Positions 21,691-33,500 of a stretch of DNA of 64,000 nt are shown here, piece by piece. The stretch comes from Setoptus koraiensis (lineage: Eukaryota > Arthropoda). The notes under the pieces are model-generated. The model was not told the DNA's origin and did no database searches. It was given only the letters and a program-made list of their open reading frames with translations. The DNA lies in the NCBI GenBank assembly GCA_048013815.1, contig CM106586.1, forward strand, positions 3,224,001 through 3,288,000. Direction: 5' to 3'. Each line of letters starts with the position of its first letter. Position 1 is the first letter of the stretch. A program made the translations under genes and the position numbers.

Positions 21691-22924
21691 GTAACGAAGT
21701 TTGTGGCATTTCAAGGTGATGCATCACTCTCGCCCCATACTGGTCTCAACCCTCATTCTCGCGCCATCTATCGTGCGTGCGATTTCCCCCCGCAATAGTG
21801 TTTTTTAGAATTATGGCCATTTAGTCGAATGAGTTAGTTGGTCTCTGTTGATGAGTGATTAATATGAGAGGTCCATCTATACATGGCGAGAGTCGCCCAA
21901 ATCTTCTCACAAGTCACTTGTCAGTCCGCGCGATGCAGCCTAACATTTTCTGAACAACTCGAAATGACTACCAATGACTTTCTGGTGCATTGGTTTGTAA
22001 AAGGTCTGCGAGGGCGAGGATGCACGGTATTCCCCGGGAGAATTTCTCCGTTTAACAAAATGCGAGCAGCGCCTCTGGTGTCTCTCCCGTAAAGCATCGG
22101 TGCACATTGGAAAAATATCAAGCGGCACTCAAACAATTACGTAAAATGCACTACGGAGGTCAGCGTTGCATAATCTGCAGGAGCTTCGTCGTTTGCTCTA
22201 GACACCCTATACGCGGATACCCTGTACATAGATGCAGAACGTAGATTGTGAAAGTCCCAATGCTGTTCACACTGCTGTTAGTACACGTTGCAAAATGAAT
22301 CTCATGTTACATTGTTGCATCGGCGCCAGTGGTACGAAAGGGTAATGTGAACCGCACTTTCACTTGTGGAGCGGACGAGTGCGGGGAAAGAGAAGCAGTG
22401 ATTTAGTGTATGTTGACTCAACACTGTTGAGTGGTAAGCACAACTGTGAGATTAGCCTGTCTGTCTGCCTATCAAAATGGCGCCTGATAGCGCACAGCAA
22501 CAAGCGGCAGCCTAGTCTTCTTGTTTACATGATTGCCTGTTACGCGACATTGAAGAGTTGTAACAAGACCGATTGTTGCGAGCAGTCGAGTGTGGTCAAC
22601 AGAGTGCAATAACGATTGGGCTCATTTGCACAACGATAGCAACCGATCGCCAGTAATAACAATACCACAACCAGTTGATCTCTACTTAATTGGAGCCAAT
22701 TGACGACAGATAATTGGAGCCAATCGGCAGCAGACAAGCTCTGGGCGGACTGCATCATTTGCATCATCTGTATCTATCATCCAAACGCCGCATCCATAAT
22801 TATTGCATTACATTATATATAAATCAAATTAGCCGTTGGTCAGTGTTAGGACAATACTCAACCGAATGAGGTGATAGATACTTGAAAATTGCATGACTAT
22901 TGGACACAACAATTCGCACGAGCC

Positions 22925-25063
22925 ATGAATCGGAAGCAAATCGCAAAATTAAGGAAAAGCCTGGAGTTTTTTGAGCCTTGGTGCAAATGGCACATGGACG
23001 ATTGCGTTCAAGAGCAGTCTCTTGTGACATGGCATGAAATTGATGAACAATTTTCGTATGCCGTCTTCGAATTAAGCGAAACAATGTCAGGAAACATCGA
23101 GGACGGAGATCCGTTCGTGCTCAAGTTCCGGGATTTACGCGAAAAAAGACCACAGCCTATAGAAATCAGAGGCGCAATCGTGGAACCTCGCACTAACTCT
23201 GATAGAGATCTGATTTCGGGATCGACGAAAAATGTTTTGCTCATATTCATCGACAGAGCTAAGTTTTATCAACTAGGACAATCGAGCGATGTCACTATCA
23301 TCAACGCGGGCCTGTACGGATGCTACAGAAAGCAACTGCAGAATTTAAGTATTGGATTCAAGATGTTGGCACGAGATGCCTTTTTGAGCAAACTCTTCAT
23401 AAACTACCGATACAAGATGACAAGAGATGAGCTAAGCTTGGAAAATAGAATTACAGCAGCCACCCATACTCCGGTATTCCATCCTGATTGCAATGAAAGC
23501 CAACGAGATGTAATTGTTCGAGCCATCAACAATAGAATTACATTGGTTAAGGGGCCACCCGGCACGGGTAAAACATTCACCTCCGCTGTGCTGGTGCACA
23601 ACTTGAACAGAACTAAGAAAGAGGGCTCCAAAATATTAATCTGCACCTCAAGTAATGTGGCGCTTGACAATATAGCCATCAAAATACTGGAGCTATATGG
23701 TGATGAGCTTAAAATTGTCAGAGTTCGATCGCTCAAAGCAAAGCAAAACAATCCAACTAAAACTGTCGATTTCCCGTATTTAGACGAGACCTTGATGACA
23801 GAAAAGGGTGAACTTTTCACGAAGTATCAAAACTTACTAAAGAAAGAACAAAAGAAAGTTCGTCAACTTTTGGAGAAAAGTCGTGATTTGAGAGAACTGG
23901 AAGAGGAATCCGAGCGTACAATTATGAATAGATCGGTATTACTTTTGGAGAAAAGTCGTGAATTGAGGGATCTGGAAGAGGAATGCGAGCGTACAATTAT
24001 GAATAGAGCTGACGTTATATGCACCACTTGTTGTAGTGCATCACGAATATCCAAACTCTTTGAAGAATCGTTGGAGATAGATTCGTTGGTTATCGACGAA
24101 TGCAGTCAAGTTGCTCAACCAGAGGCTCTGCTACCTATTAGATATTGTCCCAAGAGAGTTGTTGTTGTTGGTGACGATAAACAATTGGGCGTCGTAATCA
24201 GTTGGGAAATAAGAGATTGTTTACCTGATTTCACAAATAGTCGCCTATCTTTGTTTGAAATGTTGAAAAGAAAAGGCCTCGCGCCGAATCTTCTAGATGT
24301 TCAATATAGAATGCATCCCATATTGGTTGAGTTCTCCAACAATACTTTCTATAACAACAAAATCAAAAATGGCCTGGAGCCCGAAGATAGACAGTGGTCA
24401 AATCCCAATTGTAAATCTCCTTTTCCTCTAGCAGATAAGCCATTATATTTTCACTGCCACAACTATCCAGAGAGCGAGGACACAAAATGCAAATCGCGGT
24501 ATAATACGGAAGAGGTAGATATTGTTGTTGAAACAATAAAAGTGTTATTGTCTAGAGGAGTTGACGGCGGTATGATCGGAGTGATAACGCCTTACAAATC
24601 TCAGTGCAAAAAAATCAAGAGCAAGTTGAGCCAAATGCGTCATGACTTAGCCACTGCGAGAGGCCGCAGAAGAAACGGCGCGAGAAGGAAAAATAAGAAG
24701 CTTATAACTGATTTACATCACATAGAAGTTGCAACCGTTGACGCGTACCAAGGCAGAGAAAAGGACTACATTATCCTATCAATGGTTCGATCATTGGAAC
24801 GAGGCAAAATCAGTTTTGTTTCCGACAGTAGACGACTCAACGTCTCACTGACTCGAGCTAGATTTGGTATGGTAATCATAGGTAATCCTTTAGTTCTCAA
24901 ACGGGAAAACTTACTACATAAGTTGATTCTTTATGCATCGTGTAACGGTTTACTCTATGATAGAGTTCTGTCAGAAAACTCTGAAAGCATCACGATGAGT
25001 ACGTTCGAAAGGCAGCACCCATGTATTAGAATACCTACTTCGTTCCCAACCACCAGACAGTAG
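22925..25063 (+). CDS. UPF1-like superfamily 1 RNA/DNA helicase, copy 2
   Basis: An intronless 712-residue paralogue of the preceding helicase, with long stretches of near identity around Walker A (GPPGTGKT, residues 210-217), NLNRTKKEGSKILICTSSNV, VIDECSQVAQPEALLP, VVVVGDDKQLG, VQYRMHPILVEF, DAYQGREKDYIILSMVRSL and RRLNVSLTRARFGMVIIGNP. The N-terminus (MNRKQIAKLRKSLEFFEPW) again begins at the 1B-like region with no CH zinc domain. It differs from copy 1 by a 25-codon tandem duplication (23866-24015) in a charged helical part of the segment between motifs Ia and II. C-terminal tails of the copies have diverged. The start is the first in-frame ATG, in line with copy 1. No poly(A) signal was found close by. 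The frame is intact over 2.1 kb, which argues for selection. The cellular role is unknown. Confidence 0.9.
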   Translation: MNRKQIAKLRKSLEFFEPWCKWHMDDCVQEQSLVTWHEIDEQFSYAVFELSETMSGNIEDGDPFVLKFRDLREKRPQPIEIRGAIVEPRTNSDRDLISGSTKNVLLIFIDRAKFYQLGQSSDVTIINAGLYGCYRKQLQNLSIGFKMLARDAFLSKLFINYRYKMTRDELSLENRITAATHTPVFHPDCNESQRDVIVRAINNRITLVKGPPGTGKTFTSAVLVHNLNRTKKEGSKILICTSSNVALDNIAIKILELYGDELKIVRVRSLKAKQNNPTKTVDFPYLDETLMTEKGELFTKYQNLLKKEQKKVRQLLEKSRDLRELEEESERTIMNRSVLLLEKSRELRDLEEECERTIMNRADVICTTCCSASRISKLFEESLEIDSLVIDECSQVAQPEALLPIRYCPKRVVVVGDDKQLGVVISWEIRDCLPDFTNSRLSLFEMLKRKGLAPNLLDVQYRMHPILVEFSNNTFYNNKIKNGLEPEDRQWSNPNCKSPFPLADKPLYFHCHNYPESEDTKCKSRYNTEEVDIVVETIKVLLSRGVDGGMIGVITPYKSQCKKIKSKLSQMRHDLATARGRRRNGARRKNKKLITDLHHIEVATVDAYQGREKDYIILSMVRSLERGKISFVSDSRRLNVSLTRARFGMVIIGNPLVLKRENLLHKLILYASCNGLLYDRVLSENSESITMSTFERQHPCIRIPTSFPTTRQ
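23866..24015 (+). repeat. 75-bp in-frame tandem duplication inside helicase copy 2
   Basis: The unit starting ACTTTTGGAGAAAAGTCGTG occurs at 23866 and again at 23941, a period of exactly 75 bases. It encodes LEKSRDLRELEEESERTIMN and then LEKSRELRDLEEECERTIMN, each about one helix of highly charged sequence. Copies 1 and 3 have only a single unit, so the duplication arose after copies 1 and 2 split. Confidence 0.9.
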
Positions 25064-26577
25064 ACTGTCAACGGGATAAATGTATAAGATGACTCTTCAA
25101 GTCGTTCATGTTCGCTGCCAAACCAGAATTATTAAAAATCCCTTTTGCTCATGTAGAATTACATGTAATGTTATTTTCCGGTGATCCTTTCTCACGATGA
25201 GTTGTAACGCCAACAATATGTGATGATATTTGTAGTTGAAGAGAGCAGTAGTTCGGGTTGGCTGTGTTTTCTTGTGTAAATTGTCGCTTAATCAGTAACT
25301 ATCGTGTCCAGTCCTCTAAATCCTCTCGAAGGCCAATGGGCAATAATACAGTTTGAGAACTAAAGTTTGTTCAACCAAGAGCTTGTTGAGTGACTTCGGA
25401 CCTCAGTAGATTCGTTCAGCGGCCGACCAACCAGCGGATAATTGTATTCTCGGCTATGGTCAGTGAAAAGATACAAGATTTGTTAGTAAGTCCGTAGTCA
25501 GTGGTAAAATTGTGGTGAAATTTGATCAATGATTGACCGTGTAACTCACTCATTATTCATGTAGGAAAATATCATATGAAATAAGTTGGCTCTCTCCTTC
25601 AGTTGCCCAATCTGCTTCTATGGGTGGTCTGAAGCTAGTTCCGGAGCGTGCCTACAATTTTTATTGCGCCATAAATGAATATGTTTTTAATAGTCTCTTT
25701 GGCTGTTCAAGTGCATGTGATAAAAGTACCGAGAACAATCTCAATATATACAGGGTGTCACTAGTAAATGTCATAATGTTCGACCCTGAAAGTTTGAATT
25801 TTTTCAAGAGTGTACAAGGTGTACATTCGACAAAGATGATGGACCTAGTGGAATGGCTGCCAGTTGGGAGACACCCTATATCACGGAATGTCGCGGGTGC
25901 TCTGCACATTAGAAACTGTAACAATGACTGCATAGTTGATTGCATAATGTAAACAATGAAGGGCATTAGATGGCGAGCAAAAATATCAGATAGATCTTCT
26001 TGAATGTTCGACACACAATAATGATGATAATCTAGTTATTGTATCATCCGATTCGATTCAATTCAATACGATATTTCATAAGTGCGTGTTAACAACGCTA
26101 GCGACTGATTGCGATGCAAGGGTTATCCAAGTCCACCGCGAGAGTGCTTCGTTAGTGGAGTGTTTCGTGTTCAACGAGTTGGTTGTGCTGCCTGTGAGGG
26201 TGGCAATGTCGCTTGAAAGATGACTCATTAATATTAGATGGCTTGTAGTGAATCACATTTCAAGATAGCAGCACAATTCTATTGGTGGCGCCACTTTTCT
26301 TGTAGATAATTGTCCGTTTGTTTGCACGTTTCAGTGTCTCAATTACTTTATCATCAAACAGTTGTAACATCAATTATTTATAACATCAAATTATTGTAAC
26401 ATCGGATGACAACTGCGTTCTTACACGAAGCCGTGAATGTCAATAAGCCACAAGCATTGAACAATCATTTTTTTACACTAGATAATCTATAATTAGTTTT
26501 GAAAAATTGCCAGACGCACACTTGACAAACGCATACTTATATTATTCAGCCAATCAAAATAGTTATTAGTGAGAGCT
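25064..26577. other. intergenic region between helicase copies 2 and 3
   Basis: No gene is supported in about 1.5 kb. Positions 25752-25759 (AGGGTGTC) and 25870-25877 (GACACCCT) are inverted 8-mers flanked by TA-rich sequence and could mark a roughly 130-bp miniature element. Tandem-like TTGTAACATCA words occur near 26362-26403. Nothing else stands out. Confidence 0.4.
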
Positions 26578-28845
26578 ATGAAACAAAAAATCTCGAATTA
26601 CCAACAATACAATGCACTCGGTCAACTCAAGCGAAGTTTGGCATTCTACTCTGACTGGATCAATTGGAACATGGACGATAGCACCCAAAAGAATGTCAGT
26701 GTCGAATGGAGCCAGCTTGAGGATGCAGAAACCAACACCACCTGTTTTGTGGCTGAATTCTTTCCTGACAAAGGCTTTGCCAACGGGCTAGAGGACGGCG
26801 ATATGCTTAGGGTGGACTATAAAGAAGATGGCGCAAATATTAGCATTTGGGGCGTTGCTTCACCTGTCATGATATCGCAAGACACCAACAACAACATCAA
26901 TATCAATAATGGCAACACTAACGTTCCGGTCAGAGCTGTTGCTTGTGCTAGCGACAAAACAAAAACTCAAGAGATGAAAGTGCAAATAAAATTTCCGCCA
27001 CCAGAAGGCAAAAAGAGGTCCGCTGACGAGCGTAACATTCGATTTTGTATTGATAGTTTGGCAGATGTCACAATTGTCAACGTTGGCCTCTTTAACAATT
27101 ATCGCAAACAAAAAAAGGTCATCGGTTATAAAATCCGAGAGTTAGATTTGGACAAGTTTTTGTGTGAGGTTCTCTGCGTCAATAGCCACAAAGATGACGA
27201 TGATAAAGATGAAAATGATGATGGAGAGCGCAAAAGCAAACTAAACAGATGCCTGCCCAACATAGATGAAGACAACAAACTCCGTCAACAGGTTATATTA
27301 GATAATATGACAAATAGAAATTTTGAACTGAACGAAAGCCAGAAGACCATGATTCAGCACGCTCTTAACAACAGAATCACATTGGTTATGGGGCCACCGG
27401 GCACAGGCAAAACATTCACTTCGGCCGTGCTTGCATGCAATCTACATGAAACTAGGATGAAGGGGAAAGATTCCAAAATATTGGTCTGTGCCTCGAGCAA
27501 TGTGGCCGTTGACAATCTGGCCATGGCCATTCACAAATTGAACGCTGTCAATGTCATCAGGATACGATCACACAGAAACGAGAAGCACGATAACACTCAA
27601 TCGTTTCACTTGGACAGGATTATGAAGTTAAGCAAAGGGGAACCTTTTGATAGTTATCATTCATTGATGAAAAGAGAGAAAAAGTTGCATGGCAAATTTT
27701 TCTGCTTAGACAAATCGGAGGAACTGTGTAAACTCGAGTATCAATGTGAGCAAATAATACTTGGAGATGCTGACGTTATTTGCTGCACTTGTAGCGGATC
27801 AACAAGACTAGAGAACTTCCGAATAGAGGTTGATTCTCTGATCATCGATGAATGTAGTCAAGTTACAGTGCCTGAGGGGCTGTTGCCCATTCAGTTTAAC
27901 CCCAAACGTATCATATTGGTTGGCGACGACAATCAACTGGGTCCTGTCATTAAAGATAGATACGCCGAAAAATATTGTGATGATAATCTAGTACTTTACT
28001 CTAAGCTCAAGATGACAGGTTTTGTGCCAAAGATGCTTGACATGCAGTACAGGATGCATCCTGAGCTTGTCAAATTTGCCAATGAAGAATTCTACGAGGG
28101 CCGTATTAAAAGTGGCGTTGGCCATGATGAAAGACGCTGGACTGATTTGAAACATAAATGTCCATTTCCCATTAGTTGCACTCCAATATATTTTCAATGT
28201 CACATCTGCCATGAGACCAAAGATCACAATTCAACTTCGCGTCATAACATTGGCGAAATAAATATTGTTATAGACACGATTAAGGTATTATTATCTAGAG
28301 GAGTGCAAAGCAAAGCGATTGGAGTAATAACTCCCTACAGTGACCAATGTAAGCTCATTATTGACAAGCTGAAAAAAATCACGCGCCAATCCCGATTTAG
28401 AGACAAGGGTAGGAACAATAAAAAATGGGTAGACAATCAAACATTAGCGAAATGCACCGAAGTTGAGGTGGCAACAGTCGATGCTTATCAAGGTCGCGAA
28501 AAAGACTATATCATTGTTTCATTTGTGAGATCTTCGATGCGCGGGGGCCAAAACTTGGCCTTTATAGCAGACAAAAGAAGGCTCAATGTTACTCTTACTC
28601 GTGCCAAATACGGAATGATCATTATTGGCAACCCGATCGGCATGGAAAGCGAACCCCTGTTAGAAAGGTTTATCAAAGATCTGTCAGATAGGCATCTTCT
28701 CTATGCTGAAGTCTTATCGGAGATTTCCAAGCCCGTGACACTGGAGCAGTTTGAATCAAAATATTCTCATCTCAAGAAACAACCCCCTAAAATTGAAGTA
28801 ACACAAATACAACCTCGTGAAATAGAAATAATACAAATAGACTGA
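26578..28845 (+). CDS. UPF1-like superfamily 1 RNA/DNA helicase, copy 3 (divergent)
   Basis: An intronless 755-residue helicase of the same group but clearly more diverged than copies 1 and 2. The core is complete: LNESQKTMIQHALNNRITLV before Walker A GPPGTGKT (residues 272-279), VCASSNVAVDNLA, ADVICCTCSGS, IIDECSQVTVPEGLLP, LVGDDNQLGPVI, MQYRMHPELVKF, GVITPYSDQC, VATVDAYQGREKDYIIVSFVR and RRLNVTLTRAKYGMIIIGNP. The N-terminal part again starts at the 1B-like region (LAFYSDWINWNMDD, then VSVEW, similar to UPF1 ITVRW) with no CH domain. It is longer here because of an Asn-rich insert near 26885-26925 and an Asp/Glu-rich insert near 27190-27240. The C-terminus repeats a VTQIQPREIEIIQID theme. 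AATAAA at 29021-29026 is a plausible poly(A) signal. The start is the first in-frame ATG. Confidence 0.9.
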   Translation: MKQKISNYQQYNALGQLKRSLAFYSDWINWNMDDSTQKNVSVEWSQLEDAETNTTCFVAEFFPDKGFANGLEDGDMLRVDYKEDGANISIWGVASPVMISQDTNNNININNGNTNVPVRAVACASDKTKTQEMKVQIKFPPPEGKKRSADERNIRFCIDSLADVTIVNVGLFNNYRKQKKVIGYKIRELDLDKFLCEVLCVNSHKDDDDKDENDDGERKSKLNRCLPNIDEDNKLRQQVILDNMTNRNFELNESQKTMIQHALNNRITLVMGPPGTGKTFTSAVLACNLHETRMKGKDSKILVCASSNVAVDNLAMAIHKLNAVNVIRIRSHRNEKHDNTQSFHLDRIMKLSKGEPFDSYHSLMKREKKLHGKFFCLDKSEELCKLEYQCEQIILGDADVICCTCSGSTRLENFRIEVDSLIIDECSQVTVPEGLLPIQFNPKRIILVGDDNQLGPVIKDRYAEKYCDDNLVLYSKLKMTGFVPKMLDMQYRMHPELVKFANEEFYEGRIKSGVGHDERRWTDLKHKCPFPISCTPIYFQCHICHETKDHNSTSRHNIGEINIVIDTIKVLLSRGVQSKAIGVITPYSDQCKLIIDKLKKITRQSRFRDKGRNNKKWVDNQTLAKCTEVEVATVDAYQGREKDYIIVSFVRSSMRGGQNLAFIADKRRLNVTLTRAKYGMIIIGNPIGMESEPLLERFIKDLSDRHLLYAEVLSEISKPVTLEQFESKYSHLKKQPPKIEVTQIQPREIEIIQID

Positions 28846-30527
28846 TGAAGTCTTTCACAGTCATGTAAGCACGATAAAACTCATGTACATATTCATCAAC
28901 GATGTGTTGCAAGTGTGTTGCAACACCCGAGATGTTTAGCTCAAAAGCAATTACTACTACCTACATCTAAAATAGACTACTCATAAAGTGCACTTGTTAT
29001 TACTATAAGAAAGATTTTAAAATAAAGATGAATGACTTATTCATTCCATTATTTGTATATTGATTGCTAACAACAATAATCTATTGTTATTTAGCTTCAG
29101 GGTGTTATGACTTTGTGCCACCTAAGGACAGTCTGGGAGAGAGAGCGACACTTACACGATCTCCATGAGTGTTCAGACGTGTGTCCTCATGAAGGAAACG
29201 GATAAAAATTGACTATCTGTATTTGATGAAGCTCATTGCACAGTGGATAGAGCCCGGTTAATGTTGTGGGTGGAGTTATTAAAAAAAAATGAGCAGTCCA
29301 TCTCTTGCCTATTAGACTATCGATGTTTGAATGTGATCATTAATGAGTTAGTGGCATCTGAGAAGTTTTTAATTTCAATCGATAAGATAATTATTATTAT
29401 ATTTTAACGATGAATGATTGAGTGAATTGGCAAAAACGTTTGAGCCTGAAGTAAAACTAGTGCAAAGGCGACAGCAACAACAACAACCATTACCATCAGA
29501 CATCACCTGGCCCTACGCTAGTTATTGAACCATGGCACCTGTCGCATGTTAATTTGTTTCGACTATCCGGCTTTGTTTAGTTGAATTGATTATGAGGTTG
29601 TTTTGTATTCTCATTCTTTCTCTCTGCCTTTCGCTCTACCGCCGTCGTTGTTGTGCGTGTCGTGCCATTGGTAGCTACTACTAGCCAAATATATGCTTAT
29701 TAACTTCTCTTGCCGTACTGTTGCTGTAGTCGTTGTAGTTGTCGTGATAAATCGTGAGCTAGCTATATCGACCCTCGAAATTCGCAGAACAACCGCTACA
29801 ATTACAAACAATCCAGTACGTTATGTTATATGCTTATGGAATAACTTTTGTATGTTTCTCTTTTATTTCATTCATTCCTGTTGTGTTCGTCGCCATCGTC
29901 GTCGTTGTTGTTTTGTTTAGCTAGCCATGTGCAAATATTATCACCTCTCTACTACTATTATTGCCATTGCAAACAAAGCGACTCCTCGCACCAACAACAT
30001 CCATCCAACAACTATTGCAACAACTATGATCGATAGAGGCTTGATTGTCTAGATAAGCCACACCTATTAGTTGGGTGTAAAAGCAAACAACAACAGAGAG
30101 TTATGGCTGAAGAGCCGAAGAGCCACCGGTTCAGTTAGGCGACATTAAGAGTTATCAATGCATAATGGCTGACATAGCTGACACTACTCATGACCATTTA
30201 GATGAATTCATCATTCTTGATGATGAGGTGTCGTATTCTTTACTCTGCCTTAATCTTACGCAATGTATGTGTTTGTCACGCCAGTGTGTGTATATTTAGT
30301 TGAGCTCTCATTTTGATCCGTCTAGAGGGCTGTGAGATTTTTATAGGGTGACAGCATTAAGCAAGTGCCAAATAATAATAGTGATGCCCCATAATATGAT
30401 CGTTGAATCATCTCATCTTTCATTGCAAATTAGAATTAGTAACAGCAATAGCAGTATTAGTATGAGTTAGTGATAGATTGATCTAATGCTAGTTTAGCAA
30501 TACTCAATCAATAATGAGACATATAAA
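28846..30527. other. intergenic region before the spectraplakin gene
   Basis: No gene is supported in about 1.7 kb after the helicase poly(A) signal. Low-complexity Val- and Ser-type frames near 29610-30036 come from GTT/GTC-rich sequence on both strands. The promoter and leader of the long spectraplakin transcript probably lie in the right half. Confidence 0.4.
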
Positions 30528-33500
30528 ATGGCGAGAGTGGTGAATAGTGAACACTCAGACTTGATGACTAGACCATTTACACGAGGCGATCAAACTAGGC
30601 AAAGTGGCGCTCTAAGTGAACAACAAAAGTTTCATTTGTATTTGTGGTACAAACTTTTAGTTTATGGACGCCGTCAAGTTTATCTGAATATACAAATAGT
30701 AAGATATATACGGCGCTTATGGCGTCTTCATTTTAGCCAAACAAGACAGCAACAGCCGCCATCTTATTACGTAATAAAGTACATAATTACGAAGCGCTTT
30801 AAATGGGATCATTATCATCATTTTATGTCCACTCACCCTTACAAATCATTACATAAACAACTGAAGCAAAACGAGCAACAGCAACACGAACGACCAAAGC
30901 AACGCCACTGCTGGCGTCAAACTAGACACCAGCGCCAACAGAGTCGCCAACAGCAATTACGTCATAGTCGCATGCCCAACAGAGCAGCTGATAATCAAGA
31001 GAGCCAACGGTATCCCATTGCGAGAACGACCACGACTGCGCTGCGCACCAGCCAAATACCTCGACTGGTACTAGTAGTGGGGCGCGAGTTGCGTGACTAT
31101 GGCCAGCATGCCGCTGATGGTGACAATTCAGCGCTAGCGCCCATGAAGCAACAAAAGAAGCATAGCGTTCGCGATCTCACAGGGCCACAAGCGTCGCCTA
31201 GTGCCATTGTTGGGGTTCGCGAACCGTCGAGCATTGCGTTAAGTGGCACATATACGCCAGTGCCGATGGAGGCCATGTGTCAAACAACAATGCAGGGCGA
31301 GCAACGCAGCGGCAGCCGCGCAACTCCCAAAGATGGGCCAGCGGCGGATTTGCAGCGTGAGGCCGCAGGTTCGAGAGCTTCAAGAGACAATGCATCATTG
31401 TTAGAGCGTCGTCATCATATGTTTACCAGCGGCACTGTCGCCAGCGATAGTGATTTAAACATTGCAACTGCCAAGGATAAGCCAGGACTATCATGCAATG
31501 ATGGCGAAGATAATAATAACAAAAAGCAGCACAAGAGATCTATATTTACAGCAGCAGCAACAACAACAGCACACGATAATAAATCGCATGTACACTCTAC
31601 AAATATCAGTTTAAATTATATAGACACCAGCACAGAGAACAGCGAGCAGCAGCCCTCGTCGAGTCGACTGCTAACTAGACCAAGCTGTGACGATAGTATC
31701 ACAGGTGAGCATCGACAAAAACGGCAGCAACAGAAACAGACTGTCGAACAGAGGACAGAGCGTACGACAAAAGCACAAGTCGGCGGTATTATTGCATTGG
31801 ACGACGATCAGTCAGATAAGCTCGACAAAGGAGAACGGCGGACCGATTTGGATATTAAAGCCGGACACATCGGAGCACCACAACAGGATATTGGGGCTCG
31901 CAAGGCAGCGTTGGACATTAGTAGCAAGCGCGGCGATTATACCAAGTGTGACAATAGCAGAAACAAACAGAGGCCCAGGCAGTCGGTGGTGTTTGCACAA
32001 CTGGAACAGGAACAAGAGACAGGTTGTCATCGACATCCAGCCGACGACATTACTGACACATTGCAACCGGATTCGTTGCAATCAGATTCACTGCAACCCG
32101 ATTCTTTGCAGGCCGAACTAGAGCATCAAACCGAGCAACAGCAATCGCAGGCGCGCCGGCCACCTTCCAGAGGAGCAGCTAGTAAAATTGATGACACCAA
32201 TAGGGTTTCATTGTTTATTGCCAGCTCGTCAGCCAGTGAAAACTCATCGCCAGCCAATCATGTTGCCAGCCAGAGCTCTAGTTCGCTAAAAGCACCCACT
32301 GAACAGGCCCGACAAGCAGCGGCAACTAATCCGACTGTCGCCGATACTAGCGGTCGAGATAATTACAACAGAGACACTAGAGAGCAACGAGCCATCAGTG
32401 GCAATATTAATTCGTCTCCAATAGCTTGTATCAGACGCAGTGACAAAATCAGCGCTTCCGATTTGGATTTTGTAAGCTCGAGAGGCTCGCTAGAGGACGA
32501 CAACATCGATGAGGACAGCATAGACGGGCAAGAACAATTCATTGAGGGCGACAACACGTCAAGAGGTCAGGTGACCTTGCCTCCGTCCTTATCGTTGTCA
32601 AATTTGGAATCGTGCAAGCTATTCTATTCGGGCCGGCCGTATCCGCCAATATTAGACAGAACAAGAAGAACAAGACGGAAGTCTCTAGTTAACTCGCGCA
32701 GAGAGTCAGCAAACGAGGACACCAGTCGCAATCATCTCAGATCGGCCAGTTCTGACTATTTTTCTCACAAAAGCTCATCCCCGTCAATTGTTTCCACTGG
32801 CAATTATCGTGCAATACCAGCTCGCGGCGAATCAAATGTGATTAGCGTGCGCGGCACAACTTCAACTTCAACAAATCTAGATAACAAACAATCTAGCGAA
32901 TTATCTCTTGTACGAACACTATCAAGAGATACCTGGCAAAGCAGCGGTGAGTTGGCAAATAGTCGTAGGCCTGTAATACAAAGAGCCATATTATGCAAAG
33001 TGGTAGCTGCGGATGACCCGATCAGGAGCTCGATATCAGCCGCAAAGAGCAGCCCCTCAATAGTTGAAATCAAATCGGACGAACAACAGCCTGGTACCTT
33101 CAAAGCTAGTCAGCAACAACAACAACAACTAGGTGGTGTCTCCTCGACAAAATCCAATCCAAATGATATAATTGATTATATTGGCTCTAGACAGGCCAGA
33201 TCAGCGAAACTGAGTCCGCCCAAACTCATATCATCTGACAAGCCAGATAAATCCCGACATCATAAAGTTGATAGCAGTGTAATAAATGATTATTCTAGTA
33301 GCAAAAAAACTAGTAGTCATGCCAAAATCAATCCAATAGATCTCACGCTACAAAGGAGCAAATCGTTTGTGGCAAGAGCAATAGGTGGTGGACAACAAAG
33401 GACACTAATCAGATATTCAGAAGCCGATACCTTGCCAAGGCAACGGCCATCGGTCAGAGTGAGGGCACCAGTTTTGCGCAACGAACCCACTGTTCAATTG

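Larger units (their letters stand above)
20289..22924. other. inter-helicase region with repeats and a possible helicase relic
   Basis: No intact gene in about 2.6 kb. It holds a helicase-like scrap around 20928, a diverged direct repeat (about 21080-21220 and 21535-21690), and several mid-length open frames without recognisable content near 21880-22090. The final 60 bases resemble the upstream flank of copy 1. Confidence 0.5.

Noticed and set aside
21720-22130. possible coding block in the inter-helicase region
   Set aside because: Frames are open on both strands, without motif or repeat support.
31687-32121. 144-codon overlapping frame inside the giant spectraplakin exon
   Set aside because: Shadow of CAG/CAA-rich coding sequence in another frame.
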